In this document: piece after piece, positions 8,088 to 15,117 of the stretch | Layout of the letters: each line of letters begins with the position of its first letter | Position numbering within the stretch: position 1 is the first letter of the stretch | Assembly (NCBI GenBank): GCA_964374095.1 | Contig: CAYJXJ010000032.1 | Coordinates: 1 to 32,921 of the forward strand | Reading direction: 5' to 3' | DNA: 32,921 nucleotides | Source of the DNA: CAYJXJ01 sp964374095 | GTDB taxonomy: Bacteria > Elusimicrobiota > Elusimicrobia > UBA1565 > UBA9628 | Notes under the pieces: generated by a model | Databases searched by the model: none | What the model was told of the DNA's origin: nothing | Seen by the model: the letters and a program-made list of their open reading frames with translations, nothing else | Made by a program: the position numbers and the translations under genes

Positions 8088-8408
8088 ATGGCCAACAAAC
8101 TCCACCTCATCACCGCGATCGTCCAGCATAAATTCGGCAACGCCGTCATTGACGCGGCCTTGAAAGCCGGCGCCACCGGCGCCACCTACTACTTCGCGCA
8201 GGGCACCGGCGTCCGCCAGACTCTCGGCGCGGCCGGGGCCGAGATCGAAGTCGGCAAAAGGATCGTGCACATCCTCCTGCCCCCGGCCAAAACCCAAGCC
8301 GTGCTCAAGGTCGTGACCGCGGTCGGAGGTCTCGACAAGCCGGGCGGGGGCGTGGCCTACGTGCAGGAAGTCTCGCAGGCCGTGGGACTCATTGCGCCCA
8401 AGAGCTGA
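8088..8408 (+). CDS. PII-like signalling protein
   Basis: A 106-residue protein of the P-II (GlnB/GlnK-like) superfamily. It has the beta1 strand KLHLITAIVQ, the helix FGNAVIDAALKAGATGATYY, and the C-terminal PGGGVAYVQEVSQAVGL characteristic of PII trimers. The T-loop (about residues 38-55) is shortened and lacks the Tyr modified in enteric GlnB, so classical uridylylation is not expected. Such proteins usually bind nucleotides and control a transporter or enzyme, but no amt or transporter gene is adjacent. ATG 8088 is set by the family N-terminus and by TTGAGA-17-TAGAAT ending 8 nt before. It is convergent with the flavoprotein gene. Confidence 0.82.
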   Translation: MANKLHLITAIVQHKFGNAVIDAALKAGATGATYYFAQGTGVRQTLGAAGAEIEVGKRIVHILLPPAKTQAVLKVVTAVGGLDKPGGGVAYVQEVSQAVGLIAPKS

Positions 8409-8421
8409 GGGCTGGCGGCGT

Positions 8422-9549
8422 CTAGAAGCGGTGCGCCCGGAAGCGGTGCAGGTTGATCTCGGGCTTTCCCCCGAGGGCGAGCTCCGCGAGGGTCTTGCCG
8501 ATCAGCGGGGCGAACTTGAAGCCGTGCCCCGAGAACCCCGCGCCTAGAACCGCGTTGGGCGCGTCGGGGAGGCGGTCGAGGATGAAGTCGTCGTCCTGGG
8601 TGTTGGTGTAGTAGCAGACCTTCCCTTCCATCTCGCTGAAGCCCGCCAGGTCGGGGATGAACTTCTTGAAGAACCCGCGCACCTTCCTCTCGAATTGGGG
8701 AGTGGTGTCGGTCTCCGGGAATTCTTTGGGAAATCCCACGGGTCCTTTGTCGTGGTGGCCGATCTTCATGAAGCCGTGGATGTGCATCGGAAATCCGTAG
8801 AAGCCGGTGCTCAGCGAGGCGAAGACCGGGAAGTGCTCCGGGCGGTAGCGGCCGCGGTTGGCCGGCGGGCGCAGGTAGAGCTGCTGCTGCCGGGTCACCT
8901 TCAGGGGAAGCTTGTAGCGCTTGAGCAGTCCCGCGGTCCACGGCCCGGCCGTGAAGACGTAACGGTCCGCGGTCCATTCCTTGCCCGCGGCGTCGCGCAC
9001 CCCCCGCACGCCGCCCGGACCCCGCAGGATCTCCGTCACCTTGGTATGCGTGCGGACCTTCGCTCCCCGGCGCTGGGCCAGATGGGAGAGGGCCGAGGTC
9101 GTGCGCATCGCCCAGATCATCCCGCCGCCAGGATGGTAGAGGGCGAACTTGACGGCCCGCGAGTTGACCATGGGATACTGCCGGCGCATCTGCAGCTTCT
9201 CGATCCTCTCGACCTTGATGCGGTGCTCCTCCAAGACTTTCTGGCTGTGAGCCTCGTAGCCGCCTTCCTTGACCGCGAACTCGAGCATCCCGTTCTGAAC
9301 CAGGAGAGGCTCCCCGGCTTCCTGGTTGAGGTCCAGCCACAAGGGCTGGGCCCGCGAGGCCAGGTCGGTGTAGAAGGCGTCCCGGCCGTAGGTGAGGCGA
9401 AAGACCCGCAGGTGATCCCCGGAAGAGCCGCAGGGATTGGGGAGGTCGCCCTGCTCCAAGAGCGTGACATGCCGACCCAGCCGCGCCAGCCAGTAGGCCG
9501 CGGCCGTCCCCATCACGCCGCCCCCCACGACCAGGGCGTCGGATTTCAC
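8422..9549 (-). CDS. FAD-dependent amine oxidase, sarcosine oxidase / SolA-like
   Basis: A 375-residue D-amino-acid-oxidase-fold flavoprotein. The N-terminal dinucleotide motif is VVGGGVMGTAAAYWLARLG, followed by TLLEQ. The C-terminal half has CYYTNTQDDDFILD, which contains the Cys expected to carry covalent FAD in monomeric sarcosine oxidase and N-methyltryptophan oxidase. Next comes GAGFSGHGFKFAPLIGKTLAEL. It would oxidise a secondary amine (sarcosine or another N-methyl amino acid) to an aldehyde plus H2O2; the exact substrate is not readable. Translation starts at GTG 9549, overlapping the stop of the NYN gene as GTGA, so the two are coupled. Confidence 0.87.
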   Translation of the reverse strand: MKSDALVVGGGVMGTAAAYWLARLGRHVTLLEQGDLPNPCGSSGDHLRVFRLTYGRDAFYTDLASRAQPLWLDLNQEAGEPLLVQNGMLEFAVKEGGYEAHSQKVLEEHRIKVERIEKLQMRRQYPMVNSRAVKFALYHPGGGMIWAMRTTSALSHLAQRRGAKVRTHTKVTEILRGPGGVRGVRDAAGKEWTADRYVFTAGPWTAGLLKRYKLPLKVTRQQQLYLRPPANRGRYRPEHFPVFASLSTGFYGFPMHIHGFMKIGHHDKGPVGFPKEFPETDTTPQFERKVRGFFKKFIPDLAGFSEMEGKVCYYTNTQDDDFILDRLPDAPNAVLGAGFSGHGFKFAPLIGKTLAELALGGKPEINLHRFRAHRF

Positions 9550-9980
9550 GCCGAGGGACCGTTGAAGAGGGAATCCAGGACGGTCTCGAATTCAGCCCTC
9601 TGGCGCACCACGACCCAGCGCCCCCCCTCCTCGCGCACGCGCCGCCCGAGCTCCGCGTCGCCCGTCACCACGGTGACGCGTCCGGAGCCGTTTTGTCGGC
9701 TCAGCCGGACGCGGTCGATGATGAGATCATCGGAGGACTCGCCGGCCGCGAAACGCACCCGCACATTGCCGGACCGCGGCCGCAAGGACCGGGGGACTCC
9801 ATCAAAGAAAACCTCCACATCCAGACGCGCCCCGCCCTCCTCTCCCAGGCGGTCCAGGATGGCCAGAAGACGAACGCTGTCGGCGTCCTCTTGGTCGCGA
9901 AATCCCGGGGCGTGTCCATAACAGACCCGGATGAGGTTGGTCGCGTCGATGCAAAGCGTTTGGGTTTTCACCGCGCGCAT
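9546..9980 (-). CDS. YacP-like NYN-domain protein (putative RNase)
   Basis: A 144-residue NYN/PIN-like domain of the YacP type. The acidic residues of the predicted metal site are in CIDATNLIRV (strand 1), VEVFFDG, SSDDLIIDRV and VVTGDAELGRRV. The last of these, with DD-x3-D upstream, is typical of YacP proteins thought to cut structured RNA. It heads a two-gene transcript with the flavoprotein (4-nt overlap). ATG 9980 lies 8 nt after a perfect extended -10 (TGTTATAAT), so the mRNA should be leaderless. The coupling of an RNase-type protein with an amine oxidase has no obvious functional logic. Confidence 0.78.
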   Translation of the reverse strand: MRAVKTQTLCIDATNLIRVCYGHAPGFRDQEDADSVRLLAILDRLGEEGGARLDVEVFFDGVPRSLRPRSGNVRVRFAAGESSDDLIIDRVRLSRQNGSGRVTVVTGDAELGRRVREEGGRWVVVRQRAEFETVLDSLFNGPSA

Positions 9981-9988
9981 TCGGGCGG

Positions 9989-9997
9989 ATTATAACA
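9989..9997 (-). promoter_or_regulatory. Extended -10 promoter of the NYN/flavoprotein operon
   Basis: The minus strand reads TGTTATAAT, matching the extended -10 consensus exactly. It ends 8 nt before ATG 9980. No good -35 is visible, as is usual for extended -10 promoters. Confidence 0.6.
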
Positions 9998-10092
9998 TTA
10001 AGGAGGGCCGAGGCGGGTTTCGGCGCCGGAACGGCAGATCGGCAGCTCTATCCGAGAATCCGCATAAAAAATATATGATTGGATCGGCACCT

Positions 10093-11658
10093 ATGCACCG
10101 GAGCATCGCGCTGGTTCTATGGCTCGGTTCAACGGCATTGGCCCAAGAAGAACTCCGGACCCCGCCCGCCGCGGGGGTGCGGCGGCTGCGGCTGCGGGTC
10201 TTCTCCCCGAAAGGAAAGGCCCTCGACGCCGCGGCCCTCCTGCGCCGCATCGGCCGGGCCGACGCGGCCAGCTCCCAACGGCCGCAGGCCCTGGCCGCGG
10301 TCTCTCCGGACGGCTTGACCGGAGCCTCGGGGCCCGCGGTGATCCAGGAGGCCGACGGCCCGGCCCTGGTCTGGAGCGGTCCCGAGCGCGTCACCATCAG
10401 CCTGCCGTGGCCCATCCCGGAGGACGGCTTCTCCACGGTGTGGATCGACAAGGGCGGCGCGGGCTTCTCCGATGGCGAGGAAATCTGGCTCAATGAAGAG
10501 ATCGCCCTGACCCAGCACCGGCTCCTGAAGGAATCTCTCAAGAAACGCGCGACCGAGTGGCAGCCCCCCTATAAGGCCGGGGACAAAGCCCGCAAGCTGG
10601 CCGAGAAGGCGAGCAAGCTCATCGGCAGGGCTCAGGCCGAGAGCGAGCCCGCGGCCCGCGCCGAGGCCTTCGATGAGGCGCTGGCCGCGGTGAGCATCGC
10701 CTGGCAGAAGGCCGTCTACGAGCACGGCCTGCAGGTCGCGCACAACGAGAAGCTGCGCGACGGCCTGCGCTTCGGCGTGACCTTGGACGAGTCCTTCGTG
10801 CGGGGGATGGACTCCTACAAGTGGGTGGTCGAGACGATCGCGCGCTCCGGCACCAACTGGGTCCGGCTGGTGTTTCGGGCCAACCCGCAGGATTTCGCCT
10901 ACGAGGAAGCCCGTTCCTTCAACGAGTACGACGCCATCGTCGCCGCACTCAAGTCCAAGGGAGTCCGCATCATGGGCTGCGCGCTCGACACCACCCAATG
11001 GCCGCGCACCCTCACCCCGGAAATCTACGCCCGGCGGATCAAGAACCTGGTTTTGCGCTACGGCGAAACGATCCGCTCCTGGGAAGTCGGAAACGAGATC
11101 AACGGCGACTGGCTGGGCGGCCCCAAGACCCCGATCCCGATCGGAGCGGTCTTCGATATTTTCCAGGCCGGGGCCAAGGCCGTCAAGGAAACCAACCCCG
11201 CCCTGGAAACCACCGCGACTCTCTACTGGTGGGATGGCACCGCCCCGGACCGCGCGCATTCGCTCTTCGGCTGGCTGCAGGCCTACGCCCCGCGCCTGGG
11301 GCGTAGCGTCGACGTGGTGGGCCTGAGCCTTTGGCCCGAGGACAACCCCGTGGGCATGGCCTTCGACACCATCTTCCAGCGCCTCCACGAAGCCGTCCCG
11401 GACAAGAAGCTCATGCTCTCGAGCATGGGCTTCGTCGAGGAGTCCGAGCTCAAGGGCTACTGGTGGCTCGATCCCGAAGACGTGGACGCCGCCCGCAAGG
11501 ACCTCCTCCTGCTCTACACCGCCGCCTCCTGCGCCGCGCCCAAGTCGGCGTGCGGCGGCTTCTGGTGGCAGGCCCTCGAGCAGATGCTGCCCCCCGACCG
11601 CCGCGCCACCGACCTCTTCGGCATCCACCGCCGCGCGCTCGAGCATCTCGGGCGCTGA
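10093..11658 (+). CDS. Exported GH-A-clan glycosidase-like protein
   Basis: A 521-residue protein with a signal peptide (MHRSIALVLWLGSTALAQ). An N-terminal beta-rich domain covers about residues 20-145, an Ala/Lys-rich helical linker about 146-225, and a TIM-barrel about 230-515. The barrel shows GTNWVRLVFRANP, EYDAIVAALKSKGVRIMGC and WEVGNEINGDW, whose Glu335 matches the acid/base of clan GH-A glycosidases (GH5/GH39-like). The expected nucleophile position after strand 7 reads KKLMLSSMGF (residues 438-447), with Ser instead of Glu, so hydrolytic activity is doubtful. ATG 10093 is chosen for the signal peptide; ATG 10075 is possible. It is divergent from the NYN operon. Confidence 0.7.
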   Translation: MHRSIALVLWLGSTALAQEELRTPPAAGVRRLRLRVFSPKGKALDAAALLRRIGRADAASSQRPQALAAVSPDGLTGASGPAVIQEADGPALVWSGPERVTISLPWPIPEDGFSTVWIDKGGAGFSDGEEIWLNEEIALTQHRLLKESLKKRATEWQPPYKAGDKARKLAEKASKLIGRAQAESEPAARAEAFDEALAAVSIAWQKAVYEHGLQVAHNEKLRDGLRFGVTLDESFVRGMDSYKWVVETIARSGTNWVRLVFRANPQDFAYEEARSFNEYDAIVAALKSKGVRIMGCALDTTQWPRTLTPEIYARRIKNLVLRYGETIRSWEVGNEINGDWLGGPKTPIPIGAVFDIFQAGAKAVKETNPALETTATLYWWDGTAPDRAHSLFGWLQAYAPRLGRSVDVVGLSLWPEDNPVGMAFDTIFQRLHEAVPDKKLMLSSMGFVEESELKGYWWLDPEDVDAARKDLLLLYTAASCAAPKSACGGFWWQALEQMLPPDRRATDLFGIHRRALEHLGR

Positions 11659-11760
11659 TCGGACGCCGGTTATCCACACCCCTGGGGGCGCCCCAAGCGC
11701 GGTGCAGAACTCGGGCACCGCCGGCGGGCGTCTACAAACCGTGCCGCGCGGCGGCGATTC

Positions 11761-11790
11761 AACCCGTCTGGATCCGACTCGGGTTTTTCT
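11761..11790 (+). terminator. Probable rho-independent terminator
   Basis: AACCCG (11761-11766) pairs with CGGGTT (11780-11785), with a further TC/GA pairing inside a 2-nt bulge. The stem runs into TTTTTCTT. It lies about 100 nt after the stop of the glycosidase-like gene. Confidence 0.45.
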
Positions 11791-11796
11791 TCCGCC

Positions 11797-11812
11797 CCTC
11801 CATCGGTGGAGG
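11797..11812. repeat. Dispersed palindrome, copy 1 (CCTCCA-TCGG-TGGAGG)
   Basis: Six-base arms CCTCCA/TGGAGG surround a TCGG core. The same arms recur at 30955-30970 and 32227-32242, always outside genes. Confidence 0.6.
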
Positions 11813-11850
11813 CGACCGCTCTCATTTTATTGGGAGGCCCACCGCCAGGC

Positions 11851-11871
11851 TTACTCCCAGACTGGGAGTAA
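11851..11871. repeat. Perfect 21-bp palindrome
   Basis: TTACTCCCAG-A-CTGGGAGTAA has 10-bp perfect arms around a single base. The half-sequence TTACTCCCAG recurs in the left arm of the inverted repeat at 30902-30926. Confidence 0.65.
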
Positions 11872-11961
11872 ACCTGCCCACAAAATATTGGCGCGCCCCA
11901 CGCGGCAAGCCGGGGCCTCCGGGAATATTTCATTGGCGCCCTGACCCCGCCCAACCCCCTG

Positions 11962-11970
11962 TGATACAAT
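11962..11970 (+). promoter_or_regulatory. Extended -10 promoter of the O-antigen-ligase-like gene
   Basis: TGATACAAT (extended -10) ends 7 nt before ATG 11978, with no Shine-Dalgarno between, so a leaderless mRNA is predicted. Confidence 0.5.
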
Positions 11971-11977
11971 CCCCGGG

Positions 11978-13651
11978 ATGACCGACCAGGAGCCGGCCAC
12001 CCACGTCGAACTCGCCGCGGCGGCGGGCCTGGGGCTTCTGATCGGCGCGGCCGCCATCGCGCGCGGGGCGCACGACGTCTGGGCCGGCACGGCCGCCCTG
12101 GTGGCGGCGTGGGTCCTGCTTGCCGCGCTGCTGGCTCGCGATTCCTGGACCGGGCGCGGCGGCCTGCCGCTTTCGCTGACCGCGCCTTCGGCCCTTCTCG
12201 CCGCGGCGCTTTGGCTCTCCTGGCGGCGCTCCGTCAATCCCGGGGAATCGCTCCTGGGACTGCGGGATTGGCTCTGCGGCCTGGCGGTGTTCCTGGCGGC
12301 CGGTCGCTGCCTGCGCACCGACGCCGCCGTCTGGACGCTGCTGGCATGCCTGGCGCCGGTGTTCTGCGTCGAGCCCTTCGCCATGGCGGGCCAGCGGCTG
12401 GAGAGCGACTACGTCCTCACCGACCAGGTCGCGGGAACCTTGGTCAACGCCAATATCGCGGCGGGGTTGTGCCTCCTGTGGCTGCCGCCCCTGGCCGACA
12501 TCGTTTTGAGAACCCGCCGGGCGACCGGCAAAGTGCCGTGGCCCTGGGCGATCGCCGCGGCGGGAAATCTCATCGCCCTGGTCATGACCCGCAGCGCTTG
12601 GGCGATGATCTGCCTGCTCATCGCCGCGCCCTTCATGGCCGGACCCGCCGCGGCCCGCGAGTGGCGGCGCCGCCACCCCCGCGGGGCCGCGCTCCTGGCG
12701 GGCCTGCTCGTCGCCGTTGTCGGCGCCCTGCTCTGGCGGGGACTCACCACCGACCAGGCGGTGACCGGCCTGCGCCTCATTCCCGGCGAGAGAACCCTGC
12801 GCCTCCAGTGGTGGGGGAGCGCCTGGAGGATGTTTCTCGATCACCCCTGGACCGGGGTCGGCATCGGGGCCTTCGGGAGCGCCTACCCGGCCTACCGGGC
12901 GCCGACCCTCCTCAACACCCGGCACGCCCATGGTTTTCCCGCGGCGCTTCTGGCCGAGACCGGCTTGATCGGCGGCGCCGGCATCATCCTATTCGCAGCC
13001 CTCTGGCTGCGGGGCGTGCGGGGCGCGGACGCCTCCCCTTCGCGGCGCTGGCCCTTCCTCCTCGGCCTGTCGGTCTTCGGGGCCCATGCCGCGGTCAACG
13101 TGAGCCTCGAGTATCTCGTCAATCTGATGTCGGCCTGCGCCGCGGGGGGCCTGCTCGCCGCGCGCGCGCCCGAGCCCCTCTCGCGCCGGGGACGGGCCGC
13201 GGCCTTCGTTCTGGCGTCGAGCCTGCTCGCCGCCATCCCCTGGGCCGCGGCCCCCTTTCAGGCCAGCCGCCTGGAAGTCGCCGCCGAAGGCCGGCTTTCC
13301 GCCGGCGACCTGGCGGGGGCGCTGGCGGGGTTTGAGGCCGCGGCCGCGCGAACGCCGGAGGCGTTCGAGCCCTACCGGGGGATGGCCCGGACGAGCTTTC
13401 GCCTGTTCCTTGAGAAGGGGGACCCCCGGCACGCCGACGAGGCGGTTCGGTCCCAGCGCCGCGCCGCGCAGCTCAACCGACTCTCGGGCCTGCTCTTATC
13501 CGAGCTCGGGGCCTATCAGCTCGCCGCGGGCCGCCCCCAAGACGCCCGCAAATCCCTGCAGAAGGCCCTGGCGCTCGACTCCGGCAAGGCTCCGTGGCGG
13601 CGGGAAACCGAGGCTTTGCTGCGGCGGCTGGGCCCGGCCGGCCCCAAGTAG
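11978..13651 (+). CDS. O-antigen ligase-like membrane protein with C-terminal TPR region
   Basis: A 557-residue polytopic inner-membrane protein with about ten hydrophobic helices in residues 10-430. The large periplasmic loop at about residues 290-335 contains the Wzy_C/O-antigen-ligase pattern: GVGIGAFGSAYPAY followed by TRHAHGFPAALLAETGLIG, including the conserved His. Residues about 440-550 form two or three TPR-like repeats (GDLAGALAGFEAAAARTPEA, GRPQDARKSLQKALALDSGK). Proteins of this layout ligate or polymerise lipid-linked glycans, or glycosylate pilins. No glycosyltransferase cluster is adjacent, so the acceptor is unknown. The start is set by an extended -10 (TGATACAAT) 7 nt upstream. 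Confidence 0.82.
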   Translation: MTDQEPATHVELAAAAGLGLLIGAAAIARGAHDVWAGTAALVAAWVLLAALLARDSWTGRGGLPLSLTAPSALLAAALWLSWRRSVNPGESLLGLRDWLCGLAVFLAAGRCLRTDAAVWTLLACLAPVFCVEPFAMAGQRLESDYVLTDQVAGTLVNANIAAGLCLLWLPPLADIVLRTRRATGKVPWPWAIAAAGNLIALVMTRSAWAMICLLIAAPFMAGPAAAREWRRRHPRGAALLAGLLVAVVGALLWRGLTTDQAVTGLRLIPGERTLRLQWWGSAWRMFLDHPWTGVGIGAFGSAYPAYRAPTLLNTRHAHGFPAALLAETGLIGGAGIILFAALWLRGVRGADASPSRRWPFLLGLSVFGAHAAVNVSLEYLVNLMSACAAGGLLAARAPEPLSRRGRAAAFVLASSLLAAIPWAAAPFQASRLEVAAEGRLSAGDLAGALAGFEAAAARTPEAFEPYRGMARTSFRLFLEKGDPRHADEAVRSQRRAAQLNRLSGLLLSELGAYQLAAGRPQDARKSLQKALALDSGKAPWRRETEALLRRLGPAGPK

Positions 13652-13844
13652 AAACCTCACATGATCTCTCCCCTTGGCAGATCCAATCCTGAAAACCCCC
13701 TGCGCCGGTTGGCCTCCAGGGCTATACTCTTATGAAAGCAAGTCGCGTCAGGAATTGCCCTGTGTCATTCCCGTATTCTCCAGCCATAAGACGCCTCGCC
13801 CTTACGGCTGCGCTGATGACCGTCGCCCCGCCCGCGGTCCGCCT

Positions 13845-15005
13845 TCAGCGGGAGGCGCGCGAAGCCGGCCCGAAAACCTCCCCCAGCACCGACTCCAGCG
13901 ACCCCGCCCGGATGCCCTTGCCGACGACGGCAAGCTCGCCATGGCGGTGGATCAGGAAACCCCGCCGTGGACCCAAGTCCCTCATGACGATGCCGAGTTT
14001 TCGCGCCGCGCCCGCCGCGGGGCTGAGCTTGATCTCCATGGGCAGCCACTCGTCGCGGTAGCGCAGGAGCAGGTCCACCTCCGCGCCCCCGTGGGCGCGG
14101 TAGAAATAGGCCTGGGCCGCGGGGTCCTTGGACCGGGCCAGGTGGAGGACCTGCTCGATGCAGAACGTCTCGAAACTGGCGCCGGCCTTCGGATGGTTGA
14201 GGAGGGCTTTCATGTTGAACGGTATGCCGAGCAGATGATGCAGAAGCCCGGTGTCCCGGATGTAAAGCTTGGGATTCTTGACGAGCCGCTTGCCCAGGTT
14301 GGCGAAATAAGGCTGCAGCCGCCGGACCAGGAAGGTTCCTTCGAAGACGTCGATGAGGCGGGAGACGGAATGGTAGTTCATGCCCGCGGCGCTGCCCAGC
14401 TCGCTCAAGTTGCAGATCGAGCCCTGGGAATGGGCGAGCATGGTCAGGAGCCTCAGCATTCGAGACGCCGGAACCCGGAACCCGAGTTGCGGGATATCCT
14501 GTTCCACGTAAGCCTTCAAGAATGCGGGGTGCCAGTCCTCGGGGGTGGCACGGGGACGGGTCCAGTGCAGACGGGGAAAGCCCCCGTCCGCCCAAAGCGC
14601 CTCCTGAGGCTCCTCCAGGACGGAGAGCCCCCCCAGCTCCATGAAACCCGTGCGCCCGGCCAGCGATTCGGAAATATTCTGGATGAGCGCCGGCGAGGCC
14701 GAGCCCAGCAGGACCACCTTGCGGTCGGGGTGCCTATCCAGAAAACCGCGGAGCAGCGGAAAAAGCGCGGGCAGGCGCTGGGCCTCATCGAGGATCAGCC
14801 TTTTGGACTGGTTCAGGATCACCGAAGCGTCCTCCTCAAGACGCAGGAGCGTTGTGGGGTTCTCCAAGTCCAGGCAGTCATACCCGGGCAAAGCCCAACG
14901 GGCGAAGGTGGACTTGCCGACCTGCCTGAGGCCGAGTATCGTGACGGCGGGAAACTGGCGCAACAAAGACATCAGCCGCTCGCGCGCCAGGCGGGGACGG
15001 ACCAT
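13845..15005 (-). CDS. AAA ATPase with DUF4143 C-terminal domain
   Basis: A 386-residue protein of the widespread ATPase/DUF4143 family. Walker A is LGLRQVGKSTF (about residues 24-34), Walker B is RLILDEAQRLP, and a sensor-like stretch follows (VVLLGSASP). The C-terminal part carries a winged-helix-like region (NLSELGSAAGMNYHSVSRLI) and a PD-(D/E)XK-like core (GGAEVDLLL...MEIKLS). The family is common in accessory DNA, and its role is undefined. ATG 15005 is chosen because a promoter with correct spacing ends 6 nt before it; an ATG at 15029 would lie inside that promoter. The gene sits between an O-antigen-ligase-like gene and a kinase gene to which it is unrelated, with an AT-rich control region, suggesting an inserted cassette. 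Confidence 0.88.
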   Translation of the reverse strand: MVRPRLARERLMSLLRQFPAVTILGLRQVGKSTFARWALPGYDCLDLENPTTLLRLEEDASVILNQSKRLILDEAQRLPALFPLLRGFLDRHPDRKVVLLGSASPALIQNISESLAGRTGFMELGGLSVLEEPQEALWADGGFPRLHWTRPRATPEDWHPAFLKAYVEQDIPQLGFRVPASRMLRLLTMLAHSQGSICNLSELGSAAGMNYHSVSRLIDVFEGTFLVRRLQPYFANLGKRLVKNPKLYIRDTGLLHHLLGIPFNMKALLNHPKAGASFETFCIEQVLHLARSKDPAAQAYFYRAHGGAEVDLLLRYRDEWLPMEIKLSPAAGAARKLGIVMRDLGPRRGFLIHRHGELAVVGKGIRAGSLESVLGEVFGPASRASR

Positions 15006-15009
15006 AATT

Positions 15010-15050
15010 GAAATATAGATGATTAACATCTAAATTTCAATAGATGATTA
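15010..15050 (-). promoter_or_regulatory. Promoter overlaid by inverted and direct repeats
   Basis: On the minus strand TTGAAA (15040-15035) and TATATT (15017-15012) are 17 bp apart, and ATG 15005 follows 6 nt later. The spacer and both boxes lie within a 29-bp inverted repeat, GAAATATAGATG / CATCTAAATTTC (15010-15038, one mismatch, 5-nt centre). TAGATGATTA occurs at 15016-15025 and again at 15041-15050. The arrangement suggests autorepression or another repressor site. Confidence 0.6.
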
Positions 15051-15075
15051 TAGAACCCCGTCTCCTGCCGGGCCC

Positions 15076-15104
15076 TTGACACGACGAGCCCGGATGTCTA
15101 CACT
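15076..15104 (+). promoter_or_regulatory. Promoter of the TPR-kinase operon
   Basis: TTGACA (15076-15081) and TACACT (15099-15104) are separated by exactly 17 bp. AAAAGGA follows, then ATG 15118, leaving a short leader of about 7 nt. Confidence 0.6.
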
Positions 15105-15117
15105 CAAAAGGACGACC

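Larger units (their letters stand above)
11659..11977. other. 319-bp intergenic region with palindromes and no gene
   Basis: No convincing coding frame is present. The region holds a terminator-like hairpin (11761-11790), a CCTCCA-N4-TGGAGG dyad (11797-11812), a perfect 21-bp palindrome (11851-11871) and the -10 box of the next gene (11962-11970). AAATATT and AATATTT form a further, wider inverted pair around 11882-11937. Confidence 0.6.

Noticed and set aside
10129..11718. A 529-codon frame antisense to the glycosidase-like gene
   Set aside because: Low-complexity Ala/Gly/Arg/Glu composition and no start signals. The plus strand has a signal peptide and the GNEINGDW motif.
11797..11950. Possible riboswitch ahead of the O-antigen-ligase-like gene
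   Set aside because: I compared it by eye with c-di-GMP (GEMM), glycine, TPP and cobalamin consensus elements and found no match. The extended -10 directly before the ATG also puts the region outside the predicted mRNA.
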